Shown: positions 25,201 to 40,200, counted from the first letter of the stretch. The stretch: 64,000 nucleotides of DNA from Nematostella vectensis (GCF_932526225.1 NC_064037.1:5228703-5292702), one strand, 5' to 3'. The notes: a model not told the origin generated them from the sequence alone. Numbers and translations are program-made.

Positions 25201-28200
25201 ATGATTACTGAAGATACTTACAACACCGTGGATCCTTTCATGTCTACTGGCTGACTGACTTTTACAAGGATTTGGGTTGCTTTTATACATAAACAAGGCT
25301 ATCCACTTGGGTTAATACTATAACTCAAACCTCTCTGTGTGTCTCCACAGTGCTGCAAGGGCTGATGTTGACTCCAACTTGGATGATGTTTGTAAACTGC
25401 TCCGTAGCACTGGCTTCTCTGTCGTACCAGGTGCCAAGCGACCTGCAAAGTACCCTGAGGACTACTTCAGGTGAGGTGACGTTAGTCTATAAGACTTTGG
25501 TTATGCAAGATGCAGGTACTGTGTAAAACACCCTTTCCTACTGCCAATGGCCATGCAATGCCTCACTAAAAGGTAAATCATTAAGAAAAATTGCATATTT
25601 CACACCTCTTCTCATGTACAGTAAAATAGATACTAGTCTTAGTGCTTATTCTATTTTCTATATCATGAAGAAGGCGTTTATTAAGCATGTTGCTTATTGG
25701 AAGCTGGGCATTAAACATTTCTCAATAATACAATATCTATACTTGTGCATGCCACTTTAACAAACCCTGGCTAGCCTAACCTTGGCCTATTTGTGTTTTT
25801 TATACGTAGTCTTAATATTGACTCTCAAGTTTTCTACATGAATTGAGATTACTCTTACTTTATTATTACCAATTTAACTGGAAAAGGACAGACTATCATC
25901 TAGAAGGCAGTATAAATACTGTACTCACACTATTATACAGGGCCTCTGACATGATGCGTAGATGCGGATCCGCAACCTAGACAATTTTCCGCAACTTCCG
26001 CACCTTTAGCCGTTTTTCCACAAAATTTTGGTTCTTTCAAGAAATTTAACAAAAAATTTGCAATACACTATATTGTTAATTGTTTTTAGTTCAAAACGCA
26101 AAAAAATGGGAAAGAAGCAGTTGTTTTTATACTTTTTATATCACGATTTTGCGACAATGTCAATTCATCAGATAAAGTCTAGGTGTTACAAGTATGTAGC
26201 TGACGTAGTAGACTGAGTTCTAGCCCCATTTCACATTCCTCTTTTTCAAGTTAAACCTCGCATATGTTGCTCACCATTATCCACTGTAAACTAAAGCATG
26301 GAATTAACACAAAAGAGATATCACATTACAGAGCAAAAAATATATATTTATAAGAGAAAGATTAGAAAGATTATGTTGTTGGTTACCACATACGATAGCA
26401 TAACCGCGGTTTGCAAAGAAATGCCATGGTGCGAATTCATACTAGTGTAAGTCCCAACCCATACGGCGCGTTCCTGCCGTGCCATTTTGCGTTGTTGTTT
26501 AACTAATATCAAGGATTTATTACGATATCCTAATATAGACTTTCTTGTAGACCGTATAGATTGATTCAAATGAGGTGTAATTTTGATATTTGTGTATTAC
26601 AGTATATAGATAAAAATCAACGACTATCATGCAATTAGATATGTCACATATCCTGTACCTGAAAGTGAGTAAAAAAAGAGGTTGATCTTCCCCCCCCCAA
26701 AAACAAAAGACCCACCACCACCCAACCCCCCTAGAAATATGCAAAAGTTGCAATTCCGCGAAATTTCGATTTTCGTCCGCAACTTTCAACCCATAATTTC
26801 TGCAAAATTAAAGATTTTTTCCCATCCAGTCATAGGCCCTGTATGATATATGTTGTCTTTTTTCCATAGCCGCATTGAAATTTCTAAGACATTTGTTGAC
26901 ATGCTAATTGGAAGACTACGTTCTGATGATGTCTACAACCAGGTATGTGTGTTGGCTGCTTTTAGCGCAGCTCTCGCTCTAGCAAACCAAACATTTTTTT
27001 AAACTTAAATGACTTTGTTTAATTAGTTGTGAATTGCTTTGAAAATGCTAAACTCAATGAGATGAAAGTGGAAGGAACATAAATTCAATCAAACTATTGA
27101 AATAATTAAAGTTAAAAGGGAAGTAACAATACAGCTGCCTGTATTCAAAATGATCACAAACTAGTTATGATTACCACTTGTTTGATTTAGTTAGATAGGA
27201 TGAGTAGGTGAGATCAATAGAACTAATTAATTACAAATACAAATTTAATTGATGACAATTCAATTGGCTATGCATGGTACTAGCTATGGTTTTTTTTAGA
27301 TGATTCCATCATACTGTAATCTAGAAAAGATTCTATACTAATTTTTCCTTTGCTACAGATTTCTGGGTATCCTCTTCCTGAACACCGGAGTACAGCACTT
27401 GCCACCCAGGCATCCATGCTGTTTGTGATACTGTACTTTGCACCAGAGATACTACACAGCCAACAGGCAAAGATGAGAGAAATTGTGGACAAACATTTCC
27501 CTGATAACTGGGTCAGTTCTCCCCTCTTTTTTTTTTACTTCTTTTCCATTTCTTTTTTATCCCTTTTCTTTATTTCTTTTTAATTATTTCTTCCTCCCTT
27601 TAGTCCTACAATTTTTTTCAAAGCTCCCCTGTAACCTTTGTTTCTTTCTAGGTGATCAGTATCTACATGGGGATCGTAGTTAATTTAGTTGAAGCTTGGG
27701 AGCCCTACAAAGCAGCAAGAACAGCCTTGAACAACACTCTGGACAGTAACAATATAAAAACACTGGTATGTACAAGCAGCCCTGTGATGCTTCATATTAT
27801 TTATAATAGAAACCCATGGGTCAGAATCTAGTGATTTACCCCGCAACCAGCAAATCTGTGAACAGCTGAAATCTTTATGGAATGTTTGTTCAAAATGTAT
27901 AAACTATGACTAAATTCTCAGTTGTGATTCATTTTTCTGGGGCTCTTTCATAACAAAAAGGTTACAGTATATTACATTGTAAAAGTTTTTACACACAATA
28001 TTTCTGAATTTTGCATTTTCAAGAAATAAAAGAAACTACTTTACCTTAACCATTTGTGAATACCCATAAATAATACATTTTTTTTAATTTGCAGGCAACA
28101 AAGACAAATGCCAAAGTTCAGCACCTAAACAAAGAAGTAAGTGACTAATAGACTGAGTATTTTGTTAAATCTTGTCCCCTTTATTCCTTGCTATATGGGT

Positions 28201-31200
28201 ATCCCTTCCCTTTCCCATCCATGTCCTTTTTCTAAATTGTTCCCCCATGCTTTCCGGTCCATCTTCGTTTTTTCATTTTTCCTCCTTGCTTTCCCATCCA
28301 TTTACGTTTTTCCATTGCTTATCTTTGCATCTTTTTTCAGGCAGTATTTTTGTAGGTCCAGAAGCAAGAAAACACAAATGCTTGTGCATTCCTCTCCCAA
28401 ATTCTCATGTTTCTTATTTACCATCATTGGCTGCAGGAATGTATTTTCTATGCATTCTTTGTATCCCCCTCCCCTCTTCATTGTGATACATTTTCACTTG
28501 CAATTCTCCACTAGAATAATATGCTTTATGGCTAATGACTATCCCCTCATGTTTTCATCTCTCTCCTCCTATCCATTTCATACTAATCTTGAAGTTCTAT
28601 TATATGACCATAGGTGTTGAATTACCTAAAGGAAGGCTTCCTGGTCGATGAGTATGTACTCGACAACATTCCTAAACTCATGAACTGCATGCGAGACTGT
28701 AACGTCGCTCTTAGATGGCTTATGCTGCACACCTGTGATGGTACGATTCTATGTTTATGAAATTGTCTATTTGGAAATACAGGGAGTTACTGTCCAATCC
28801 GTTGTATCGCGATGCCGAATTTTCAAAACACTGATTTGTTTTTGTCTTTTGGGATTTTCTGTTCTGCCAGTCAAATTATTCCAAGCCAATTAGATTCTTG
28901 CCATCTCTTACCTAGTGCAGTTGCCTGGTTTCTGTCGCAACACTGTCTGATTTTCGTCCAAAGGATAGCCAGAAAGTGCACAAAGTGAGACTCTGATTTG
29001 CTCAGAATGGTTTTACAGACGGAACAGAAAACCAAAACAAATCGTGTTTTGAAAACGCGGGTCTCGATACAACGGATTCAACAGTAAGCAATTCTTTGAT
29101 TAAGATCCAGGCAAGGTGGAGAGGTGAGGGTTAGGAGGGACGATTGGGAGAAGTAAAAAGAGAGGGGTCCTAAGGGGGGTAGGGGGAAGATGGTCGAGGT
29201 AGGGCGTAATAGGGAAGAACGGGATAACAGCTGCAGAGTGTAGGACGGTAAGAGAGACGTGTTTAGTTCAGTTGTTGTTTTTCTTCTGTAGCGTTTGACT
29301 CGTTCAAGAGATGTCGAGCTATCAAAGAGCTTGTCACGACTGCAGGATACTCCCCGAGGGCGGTATTCGAGCTGCTGCTCAACACAGCACAGTTTGAATT
29401 AAACTTAAAAGAGGTGAGAGAGAGATAGCAAAAAGCACGGAACGTCACAGTTTTGCGGATGCCTAGTATACATTTTTTTATAAGAACCTTTTTTGTGTGT
29501 ATAGACAATGGTCGAACCACTGATTTTAGCCTTTGATACTAAAATATAAACACTGCATTCAGTGGCGGATTTAGTGGGATGGTTTACGGGGTCCCCCCCC
29601 CTTTGGGCTGCCATATGTAACAAAAAATGTTACTCCCTCCCTCCTTTGTCACTGAGCCACCCCCCACCCCCCCCTTTAGCGAAAAGCTAGATCCGCCTCT
29701 GACATTAGTACAAACTTAGGCCGCCCTTAGGCTTATTAAAGCTTTTATGGTAGTTTAAAAAGAACCTTGTACCTTTCAGACGTGAATTGAGACCGGGATT
29801 AACGGTGAAAAATACAGTATAACATAGTGTAGAGAATACAAATAGGGGGAAGAATAAGCTCTTTTTTTTTATAAGAACCCTATAAGATAGAATTCTTTTA
29901 ATACGAACGTCCAGTCTTAGATTTCACCATATTCTAAGAACATGCCAAGAACATGTCGGGGCTCAGATATAGCAGCAAAATATTGTTTTGTTAGTGTGAT
30001 GCGCTTTATGAATTATTTGACTGCAGACAGCAATAAAGTTCACTGGTGCCAGTGATATAATTTGACTACTCTCTTCACAGACGAGAAATGAATTCTGGGA
30101 GGCTTTAAGCAATGGATTTATAATCTTGTTACTTGTTGTGGGTTATTTCAGATACATTTACTTGAATACGAGTAAAAGCTTTAAGTTATTTTTTAAAGTT
30201 TTTTTTAGAAACTCCCGAGTCTTTGTTGAATTGTGTTGCAGATGTTCAAGCAGATGCTTGCTAAGAAGCAGGGAACATGGGAGAAGAATAAAACTGAAGG
30301 GATCGACCGAATGACGGAGCTATCCGAAGTGTTTTCCGGGACCAAGCCTCTCACAAGAATCGAGAAAAACGGTAATAAAAAAAACCTGGGAAATTTACAG
30401 CTCTGTTTTACACTCGTTTTCAGTAGCGTGTGCACTTGGGACCGCTAACCAATAAGAGAGCACCGAAAAGCACCAGGCGTCAAGAAAGCAAACAAGGGAT
30501 ACTAACACGCATACGCACTAAATCAACAACGACGCAAAGCTATGAAACAATTCCAACTTTATTCAATTGCTGGCTTTGTGTTTATCGGTATATTCTCGGT
30601 AACGGTAGAGATAGGACGGTAATTCACTCAGAATAATGATGCAAAATTAAAAAAAAAACTCATGATTGACGTCCACCAAAACACAGCGGTGACTCGTAAA
30701 CAAACGGGATATGGTGCACGTGACTGGAAACGCGTATAAAGCTCCTAATACCATACAACCTGGCGCTAGCAGCCCTTTAAAAAAAAAGTGGACAGAATGT
30801 CCATATTCAGCCGTATAGAACTCGTTTTTTTTGTTGTTTTTTTTATTCATAAAATATCCTCCAAAATCTGGTTCTAAACCAATTATTTTTAGTGTGAGAA
30901 CCCTAGCGGAATACAAGAAGAAAATAGAACCATTCCATTATAGACGTTAACTAAGGGGAACAATGATGAAATCGTGTATGTTGTCATTCCCCACAGAAAA
31001 TATATCTCACTTTCTTATGATGTGCTTTTGTAAAAAAAAAAAAAATCCCAAACTTGCTAGACTTTCACTGTCTCTTTTACATTTTCTCTCCGTGATTTTC
31101 CGGTCATCTGCAATGCTTGACTTTTCCGCCCTGCATTTATTTTCACCTCGAACAAATTATAGAAACAACAACACAAGACAAATTTTGGTGTTCCATGTCA

Positions 31201-34200
31201 AAATGAAATACAAAACGTTTCACAATGAGAAAAAGAACTCTGCAGTTGTGTTAGATGCACTGCCGATGTCTAGGGTATAACAAAGTGAGTATCGGGTCCA
31301 AGCAGATGCAGAAAAGCTTTGTCATATGTAAAACTAAGATGAATTGCAAATCGGAGCATTTGTCTTTTAAGAGGAAATTGCTCTAGGCAGAAATGCACTT
31401 CGTTTTGATACTTTAGTGGTCTTTTTGGTATTCCTGATTCCCTTGCTTTTTTGCTTTTTTAAAAATTCTTATCATACCTTAACCTAGTGCAGATTGGCGC
31501 TCGGGAAGAATCGGTTCACGGTTCAACAAATCTTTAGTATTTGTATAGCGCAATTTTTAAACCTCTAAATACAGGTTAACGAAGTGCGGTGAGAGACGGG
31601 ACCTTAGACTTTGTGCTCATCTAAGAAGCAAGGAATTCATATACTATTTACTCCAATATGATTTTAGTACACCTGAAAAAATCCCACGTTGAACCGACCC
31701 GAGTTTGAACCCTCTGGCTCGAGAGACTTTGTTTTATTTATTTGTTTTTGCTAGAGTTTGAATCAAACCTCCTTTATTTCCTTGTCAGTTCTATGCGCTT
31801 CTTAGGCCTAATTTTAATTTTTCAGTCGACCATTAACTTGAATGATGCACACGGTAGATTGTCAGCGCGATCACCGTGAAAAACCCACCGCCGTTTTCTG
31901 CGAAAAAACAAAACCCACACGCAGGCTACTTATATTGTTAAGCTATAAATCAACACTAGGATAAAAAGGTATGACGTATGTCGTATGGGAAGCATAGTAG
32001 TCTCGCTGACGTAATTCCCTTTTCTTTCGCTGGAAAGGAAAGACTATATTTAAAGTATCTTGGAATAATGATTTATTCAAAACTTTTCCTTCAAGGACAA
32101 ATTATGTGAAGAACTCATTATGCAAACATTTGAAATAGTATTGCACAGAGGATACGAAGTATGCATTAATACGAGCCTTCAATCCATAACCATTAAGCTC
32201 GGATATTATGTTACAGGATACTTGGGTTAAAACTAACCCTATTAATTGCTCATTTTGATTTTGATTTTAAATTCTTTTTATAGGAAATCTTAATCTTTTT
32301 TCTTCTTCTTTTTCTTCTTCTTCTTTTCTTCCACATTATTTTGCCATTGTACTTATATTTTATTCTATTCTTTCCGCCTCGATTAGCACCGCTATTTTCG
32401 GATATGCATTACGAAAAACTATATCCTTTTTTATGTGATAAACTGAACTGAACTGAGCCGAACAATGATTCGTCAGAATTCAATAGCAATATTTGTGGAG
32501 AATTTTTCTTTTTTTAGTTTTAATATAAAGTGTGCATTTGCGGTAACGTGATATCCTGCTGTGTGAATATTTTATTCGTTGTGTAAGTTCCTTCACCTGC
32601 AGTAAAGCTCACGTGTTTCTTTTAAGCCCATTTTGTACTCAGACCCGCTTTGCGCGCAACTTCACTTGTTCCTCCAAGTCGACTGGTAGGATCCTCCACT
32701 TGCTAGCTAAACATGAACCAGTCCAGCCAAAAAAACGTCTCCTTTATAGATACCGTGTGTAAAAGCCATGCCAAAACAATATGGAAGATACAAAACAGCA
32801 AGAGTTTACAATCGGGGTTCCATGCAGTGGTCGCTTATTCTCTTCCCGTAGACATTTTCACCATTTTTTTCAACAGTATCATTATAGTGACTGTGCTACG
32901 AAAGCCGCAGTTTCGAGAACTCAACCAAATGCTGGGTTTGGTTTGTCTGGCAGTTTCTGACCTCGTGGTGGGCGTGCTGATACAACCACTTTTCATCGCG
33001 ATATTTGTGAACATGCTTAGAGGCCATTTGGACTGTGGCTTGTTGAAAGCCATGAATTTCATCTACACCCTATCTAATGGACTGCGGCTCGTTTCACTCT
33101 TTGCCGTAAACGGTGATCGATTCCTTATAATCCAGTTTCCGTATTGGTACGGTGCATCGATAACCAATAGAGTCTTTATAGTCAGCTGGTGTTTCGCTGT
33201 GTTGGCTTTTGATTCAGTTGGAGTACTTATGCAAACCCAGCTAGACCATACAAATCACATTACCTACACGGTGGCATCAGCCTTTGGTCTTCGCGTTATC
33301 ATGTGGGGATGTTCCATCGCAGTGTATATTACAGCAAGAAAACACCAGAAACGCTTAGCTGTCGCCCCTGGCCCGGCAGACGCGGAAGGCATCGAGGATC
33401 GCAAAGCCAGGCTAAGAAACGCAAAACATGGAAAAGTGATCTGTTTTGTAACTCTTTTTCACTTTGTGATTTTTAGTTCTGCGGCAATTTTGATCTCTAT
33501 ACATATTGGTAAAATGGACCCACCCTGTCCCGCGTTCAAGGCGATTTCCTCAGCTCTCGCCAATGCTCTGGTCAACACGGAATCAATGATTAACCCACTC
33601 GTCTATGGCTTTTGTCTGAAAAGAATAAGACAGGCGGTTAGAAAACTATTCTGCGGTGGACATAGACCGAATGATAGCAGCATTCGCATATAAGAGATGG
33701 ACTGACGGTGATCGGTAATCGGTGAAAGGTGAACGAAGAAGAAGAAGAAGAAAATCAAAGCTCGAACTTATTTTAAAATGTCTGAAGTCTGGAGGCTCTG
33801 ATACCCAGGTTATACCATGTTACTCCATTTCAAAATGTAGTAATAAAAATAGTATTTGAGCCTTTCGATGGACAAGTAAAAGCGCACATGGCATTTTCCG
33901 AATATTGCGACATTAAGCAGAAGTTTGGATATAAAAGCTAATACATTTTCCTGTTTACGAAAATAAAATATTATTTGGGATCATAGTCTCTTGATTAAGT
34001 CTATTCATAAGAAAGATACAGAATCGATATTCGATTTCTTGAATGAGTTTACGCATATTTCAGTATTACTAATAACGTGCCAAATGTACTATGCTTCTGC
34101 CAGTCATATGATGATGGACTATATGATACCCTTCCCTGCATTGAAGCCTCTAAAATGGCCGAAATTTATTTGAATCAAATTTAAGATTGACCAAGCACAG

Positions 34201-37200
34201 GTGTTAGACTAAAAGACGTGTATTTGTCGAGTTCTCGACTTCTTGGGTATTGGATCCCGGAAAAAATAAGTTAATTTTTGTTCAATTTTCGGCAAACCCC
34301 AAAAAGTGGCATTTTCCTACACCACAAGAGAAAAAGAGAAGCTAATTTTAACACTTTATATAAAAAAATTAAATCCGAGAAACACAACGAATATATTTTA
34401 ACTGATATGAAATTTGCAAATGCAAAGAGAAAACACCTGCACTAAAAAGTTATTTTTGAGTCTTCTTTTTTGTCAAACCTATCCATGGCTTAATAATGCC
34501 GGCAAACAAATTTGATTATATTTTGTAAACTTTATCTACTATTTCTGAATTTTTGTTTAATTTTCAGCAAACCCCAAAAAGTGGCATTTTCCTACACCAC
34601 AAGAGAAAAAGAGAAGCTATTTTTTAATATTTTATAATAAAAAAATTAAATCCTAGAAACACGACGTATTTTTTCAAATGTTGAAACCAGCTAAATTCAC
34701 GTATTTTTATCGCTTGTAGTGTTAATGTTTTCTTCTTAAATAATCAAGCCCTTTTTATTGTTAGAACCTTCTTGTTTTTACCCTAACTTCCGTTCCCTTA
34801 TCTACGTAAACGGCATGTTCATTTGACCCATATAACTCAGTCCTTTCCATCTTTTTGGCCGAACTGATGCAAGCCAATCACCTTATATAGAATGTAACAA
34901 CCTTGCTTTTCCTTGTGTCAATTTGCATGTTTCATCTGTATTGCTTTCATTTCGGAAAATAAAGCTGTTGTTGTTATATTGTTGTTGTTTATTCTCAATC
35001 AGCACCCATTCTTTTGTATTATGCCATCATTTGCGATTTTATCCTTAATTCCGTTCCCATATTTCCCAGTTGAAAAGTATTAAAAATAGAATAAATAAAT
35101 AAAATAGCAATAAAAATAAATAAATAAAAACAAGACAATTGTCACCATTGCTTTATTTACTGTATTGCTTGAAGTCTCCAATTTCTTTGTGCGTTTTCCC
35201 TCGCCATAAGAAGTATTCTCAGTTATCTAATATCTAATGTCTAATATTTATACTAATACCAAGTCCGTCTGCTGTTTATTATATGTAGATAGTTCTAGTG
35301 TTCTGAGCTCTCTTTGTTCGCCATAAAAGGGCAAAAACATATACTCATCATATAGGACCCTTCGTATCTACTTATAAGCCGAAAACTAATTTGACGAATG
35401 GAACGGATGAAAGCTCGTGTATTGAACGTGTTTATCTAAATCAAGGTTTGTTAGGTTCAAGTGTCGCTGAACAGATGTCCAAGGATATGCGTATAAATGG
35501 GCAAGCAATAAAACTTTTTCAAAGAATATGACTTAAGAACATCGATTACGTTTGTTCCATCATCTGCAGAAGAGTTGTAGATTCAGAAAGATTCAGACCA
35601 ACGTTAATATATAGATTTAGGATCCACCTAAGGCGAAACACAAATGATTTGATTTTTTAAACATATATTGAAAATAGAGTTTTTCGGTAAACCGTGCATT
35701 ATATACTTTTAATACGACCCGGCCACAATTTTCCAAGAGAGGATGCATGATAAAATCACAGTATATAAAAGTACATAGGTTTTAAGAGATATATTGATTT
35801 CTCTTTTTTGAGGTATATTTTGGTGTGTTTCGCTAAAGGCCCAAGGCCGTTAGCGAAACTAGAACGACCGTATAAACAACACCAAAAAAAGCTCATGTCT
35901 ACTTATTATTGCTATGACTAAAGTTCCAGCTAACGGACCTATAGAAGGATTTCTTGCTCATGATTTATCATCGTCAAATAGCTACGTCAAACGGTTCTAT
36001 TTGAGTCAGATATGAAATTTGCAAGAGCAAAGAGAAAACACCTGCACTAAAAAGTTGTTTTTGAGTTTACTTTTTTGTCAAACCTATCCATAGCTTAATT
36101 ATGCCGGCAAACAAATTTGATTATCTTTTGTAAAATTTATCTAATATATATAGTATCTGGCTTTCTATATCTCTAGTACCGTTAACATGCTCAAGTCCTT
36201 GCTTTGATTCCAACCAAGTTGAAGATAATAGCGGACATTCATATGAATCATGGAATAAATAAACAAAATCTGTTGGGAAGCGGAATATGAAAGACTACTG
36301 AAAAGCTGTAGAAAAACTAAAATACTTTTTTTCGGGTAGAAATGCAATGCTTAGAGGGCATGCTGTTTTACACGAAGGAAAGGCTCAAACGGGCAGGGAG
36401 GGAAATATATATATAGTTTTGTTCGTGTTTTTTCTTTTCTTCTTCCCTCTTTCTATTACTATTTGAATTCCAACAATATCTTGATTTTGCATAAAGTTTT
36501 AATGAAGATAAAAATATCGTGTTCTCTCTGGTGCTGCTTATAAATACCATATTTCAGAAAAAAATATGCATTTCATAACATTTCGGCGTGTGACAGAAAG
36601 ACCTTTTTCCTCCCTATAGAGATAACTGGAAAAAAAGAAAAAAACTTTGACTGAATCCAGTGAAATTATTCGATCCATATTCAATTGTTATGAATAAGAC
36701 TCTCCTCAATGACCTAAAAGATTAAATTGACCGTGTACTTAATGGAATTAATGCGGTGTTTCAGAAAATCTGCAGGCGTGGTTTAAAGAGATGTCAAATC
36801 AGATTTCTTCCCTGAGCTATGAGGACTCCACATCAGCTGGAAGGAAGATGGTGCAACTCATACAAGCTTTGGAAGAGGTAATCACAGTGGGTTTTTACAG
36901 AGAAACCGTGCTTTGCAATAAACATTGACCACTAGGCAAAATGACGACCAAATGATTGAATTGAGCGCGAAGCGAGGATTTGGTATGTTTTATTCAATAT
37001 TTGAAGCTTTTATTTCTTACCAAACTAACGTATTTTAAGCCCTTTAAACCAAGTGTTTAGCTTCAGGCTTTATTGTAAAACGAACAAAAACTTTCTAGCA
37101 TTTGACGCGCTCAAATTCCACCATCTGGAAATCGGCCCATTCAGTTTAAAAATGGCATTTTGAAAAATAACCATTCAGCCAATTGTATTTATTTTCCCAG

Positions 37201-40200
37201 GTGCAGGAATTCCACCAGCTAGATAGCAACCTTCAAGTTCGCCAGTTTCTCCTGGAGACACGTACCTTTTTGCACCAGATGATACGGACCATCAACATCA
37301 AAGAAGAAGTAAGAATCACATCAGTGCGGCAACTTAATCTTGACAGTTTAAAAGCTTCTAGCAAACGGTGTTTGGATAATTGTTTTACGCCTTTACTTAG
37401 CTATGGTTTTTTAGCTCGTATTACTAGCAATCTTAGATAAACACATTCACCCCCCAACGGGGTCTCCACCGGCTTTGAATAGTACCCACATAAAAAAAGG
37501 CATAAATGCAAAATAAGCACAAGAAGATAAAGATACTCTGGCATCAGTCTAAGGGATAAATGATCTTAAAGATATGCATCCAAGGTGATATCAACTACTC
37601 TTTAGCCAAAAAATTCCTCAGAATCTTTGACAAATTTCAAATCGAACAAGTAAAAACAGCAAAACCAACCCTCTAAAAACGCTCAAAATTCCACACAAGG
37701 GAAAGAGATCAGCAAACACAGCTCAAGACACAAATAGATAACTTTATTCTGATCCTCCAGGTCCATTTCCATGCCCTCAAAACAGTGTCCACTCCTTGAA
37801 GGCTTGTGAAACCACTTGTTGACATGGTATAAATGTACACAAGGTTGAAAGGGTATGTTGAACGCCCCTGTGAAACAGAGTAGTTGCGCTGACGTTTCGA
37901 GCGTTAGCCCAAAGGGTTAGACAAAGGGTTAACGCTCGAAACGTAAGCCCAACTACTCTGTTTCACAGAGGCGTTTAACAAACTCTTTCAACCTTGTGTT
38001 GATTTATACCTTGTCTACACCACGCCTACGCAGACCATCTAGTTTTTCTACAGCTTGCCTGTAGTCTTTCTCGTTATTCCACTTGTTGACATAACAGATT
38101 GCAAAGCATTCTGGGAGATCCCTGAAAAAAAAATCACGAGGGGAGAGCCAGTCAACACTTGTTTGGCTTTTCACCCCAAAGCCAAACAAATCAATTCCAG
38201 GTCACACAGACCCATAATAGCAGTGTAAATAATTTTGGAATCAATTTGGTTTCAGAAAAGACAGCATTGAGGAGAGCTGTGGAGATTCAATCAATTCAAT
38301 GAGTCATTATAAAATTATTTTCTCATCCATGCAAAGCCAAACAAAAAAAATCCCTATGAATCCACCTTTGCTTGCAAATATCCATAAGCACCGCACATGC
38401 CCGAATAGACTTAAGGATGTCCTAAGGCACTCTTTCATTATGCTCATAGCTGTATTTTTAATATAAAAAAAACAATAAGCAACCATCAACTTGTGCTCGT
38501 ATTAGCTCATCGACGAGGGATTAAAGAAGATGGCACCACAAAGCACTATTGGAAAGCTTGGATACCGCTGACTAGGTGCAGCGGTGTTTGTGTTTGACGG
38601 GCTGTAAAAAAACTTGGAATAGGGGGGAGGGGAGGTATTTCTGTTTTTGTTTTTTTTGTAAATTCAGTTAAAAAATGGGTTAAATGGGTTAAATATCATA
38701 GGGACAAACAAATATTGAATGAAACCCAGAGCTTTAAGATTATATATTTTGAGACCATTCGGGATATTTCGAAATAACGCCCATCTCAAGGTTTATAATT
38801 TGCTTATTTACTGTGCGCTTTGTCTAAATAACCCTCGGGTCACAGTCGAAACAATCTTGTCAGGTGCATGACCAAGAGCAGCACAGAGATTTATTTATTT
38901 CGCCTAGCAAAACGTAGCCTACGAAATTCCAATGGCATAGATCTTCAAAGGCTCTGGCGGAATTTTTTTACGGCTAAATCATTACGTGGTCCCTGTTGTA
39001 TAATAAGATCAAGGGCGTCACTTCAGCGGGCGGGAATGATTTGTGCTAAATCTTCGATTTCTCTGTTAAACAAACTCGATTTTATACTTTATACTGTTAG
39101 CCATCACACACTAAATGTCTTACTTGTTTTGCATAGGTGCTGATCACGATCCAGCTTGTCGCCGACCTGTCCTACGCCTGGATTATCATTGATAGGTAAG
39201 TTACGAAACCTACATTGCATAGCGCCATATTCAAGAACAAAGATCCCATCAATATCACGAGTTGAGATCTCACTCACTAGCTCGGGTCATGATAACACAC
39301 GTGTCTTGGAGCTGCCAGTTTCCATTAAGTTAAACTTTGTTGTTTTAAAAATCCAACTAGAGAGTATTTTTCATCAGGAAAAATAGACAAATAGGTAGTA
39401 GACCGAATCTGTTCTGTATTTCACTTACTTTGGGTTCATGCAGCAGGGGATCATATCCAATCCAATTCAATCTGTATCAAATCCAAGGGGGGAGTGTGCG
39501 CGTTCCCCTCCCCCCCCCTGTGTATGCGCCTGCATTGCATGGAGCTATATCCAATATTAAAAATCACGATCAAAATCGCGAGTTGAGATCTCACTGACTA
39601 GCTGAGATCACGATTACACACGCGCCTTCACTACCCAAGCTGTCAGTTTCCATTGAAAATCCAGCTGGAGAGTATATTCGTCAGGACATTTAAGACATTT
39701 GTGTAAAAATACCGAATCTGTTCTGTATTTCAGTTATTCTGGGTTCATGCAGCAGGGGATCAAATCAAATCCTTCACTTGTGCAAAAACTGAGGGCAACA
39801 TTTCTCAAGGTAGACAACCAGTAACTTACTAAGAACGCTGCCGCCTTAGATATAGCGAGAAAGTGTGGAGTGTCATTCCATTATATCGAGTTTTTGTTTG
39901 AGATGGCTGAAATGATATTTTTTAGTCTTAGCTCAGATGGTTGAATAAACCTTTTTGAGTTTTTAGTTCAGATTGTTGAATAAACCTTTTTGAGTTTTTA
40001 GTTCAGATGGTTGAATAAACCTTTTTTAGTTTTTAGTTCAGATGGTTGAATGGACCATTTTGAGTTTTTAGTTCAGATAGTTGAATGGACCTTTTTGAGT
40101 TTTTAGTTCAGATGGTTGAATAGACATTTTTGAGTTTTTAGTTCAGATGGTTGAATGGACCTTTTTGAGTTTTTAGTTCAGATGGTTGAATGGACCTTTT

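Larger units (their letters stand above)
22290..30371 (+). other. washc5: WASHC5 exon map, exons 1-12
   Basis: Coding exons: 22290-22514, 23802-23908, 24111-24195, 24672-24772, 25351-25470, 26870-26942, 27359-27511, 27652-27765, 28095-28136, 28614-28740, 29292-29413, 30242-30371. Each acceptor ends in AG and each donor starts with GT. Split codons at the 2/3, 4/5, 5/6, 10/11 and 12/13 junctions read correctly when joined. Exon 9 (14 codons) is the least conserved and corresponds to a divergent stretch in vertebrate strumpellin. Confidence 0.93.
33694..36764. other. Rest of WASHC5 intron 12
   Basis: No further gene. It holds the GPCR 3' flank and the interspersed repeats listed separately. 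The remaining reading frames are short and AT-biased. Confidence 0.55.

Noticed and set aside
28141..28620. 159-codon forward frame following WASHC5 exon 9
   Set aside because: It is the pyrimidine-rich intron 9 read-through, with no domain. The exon 10 acceptor lies at its end and the conserved protein continues there in another frame.
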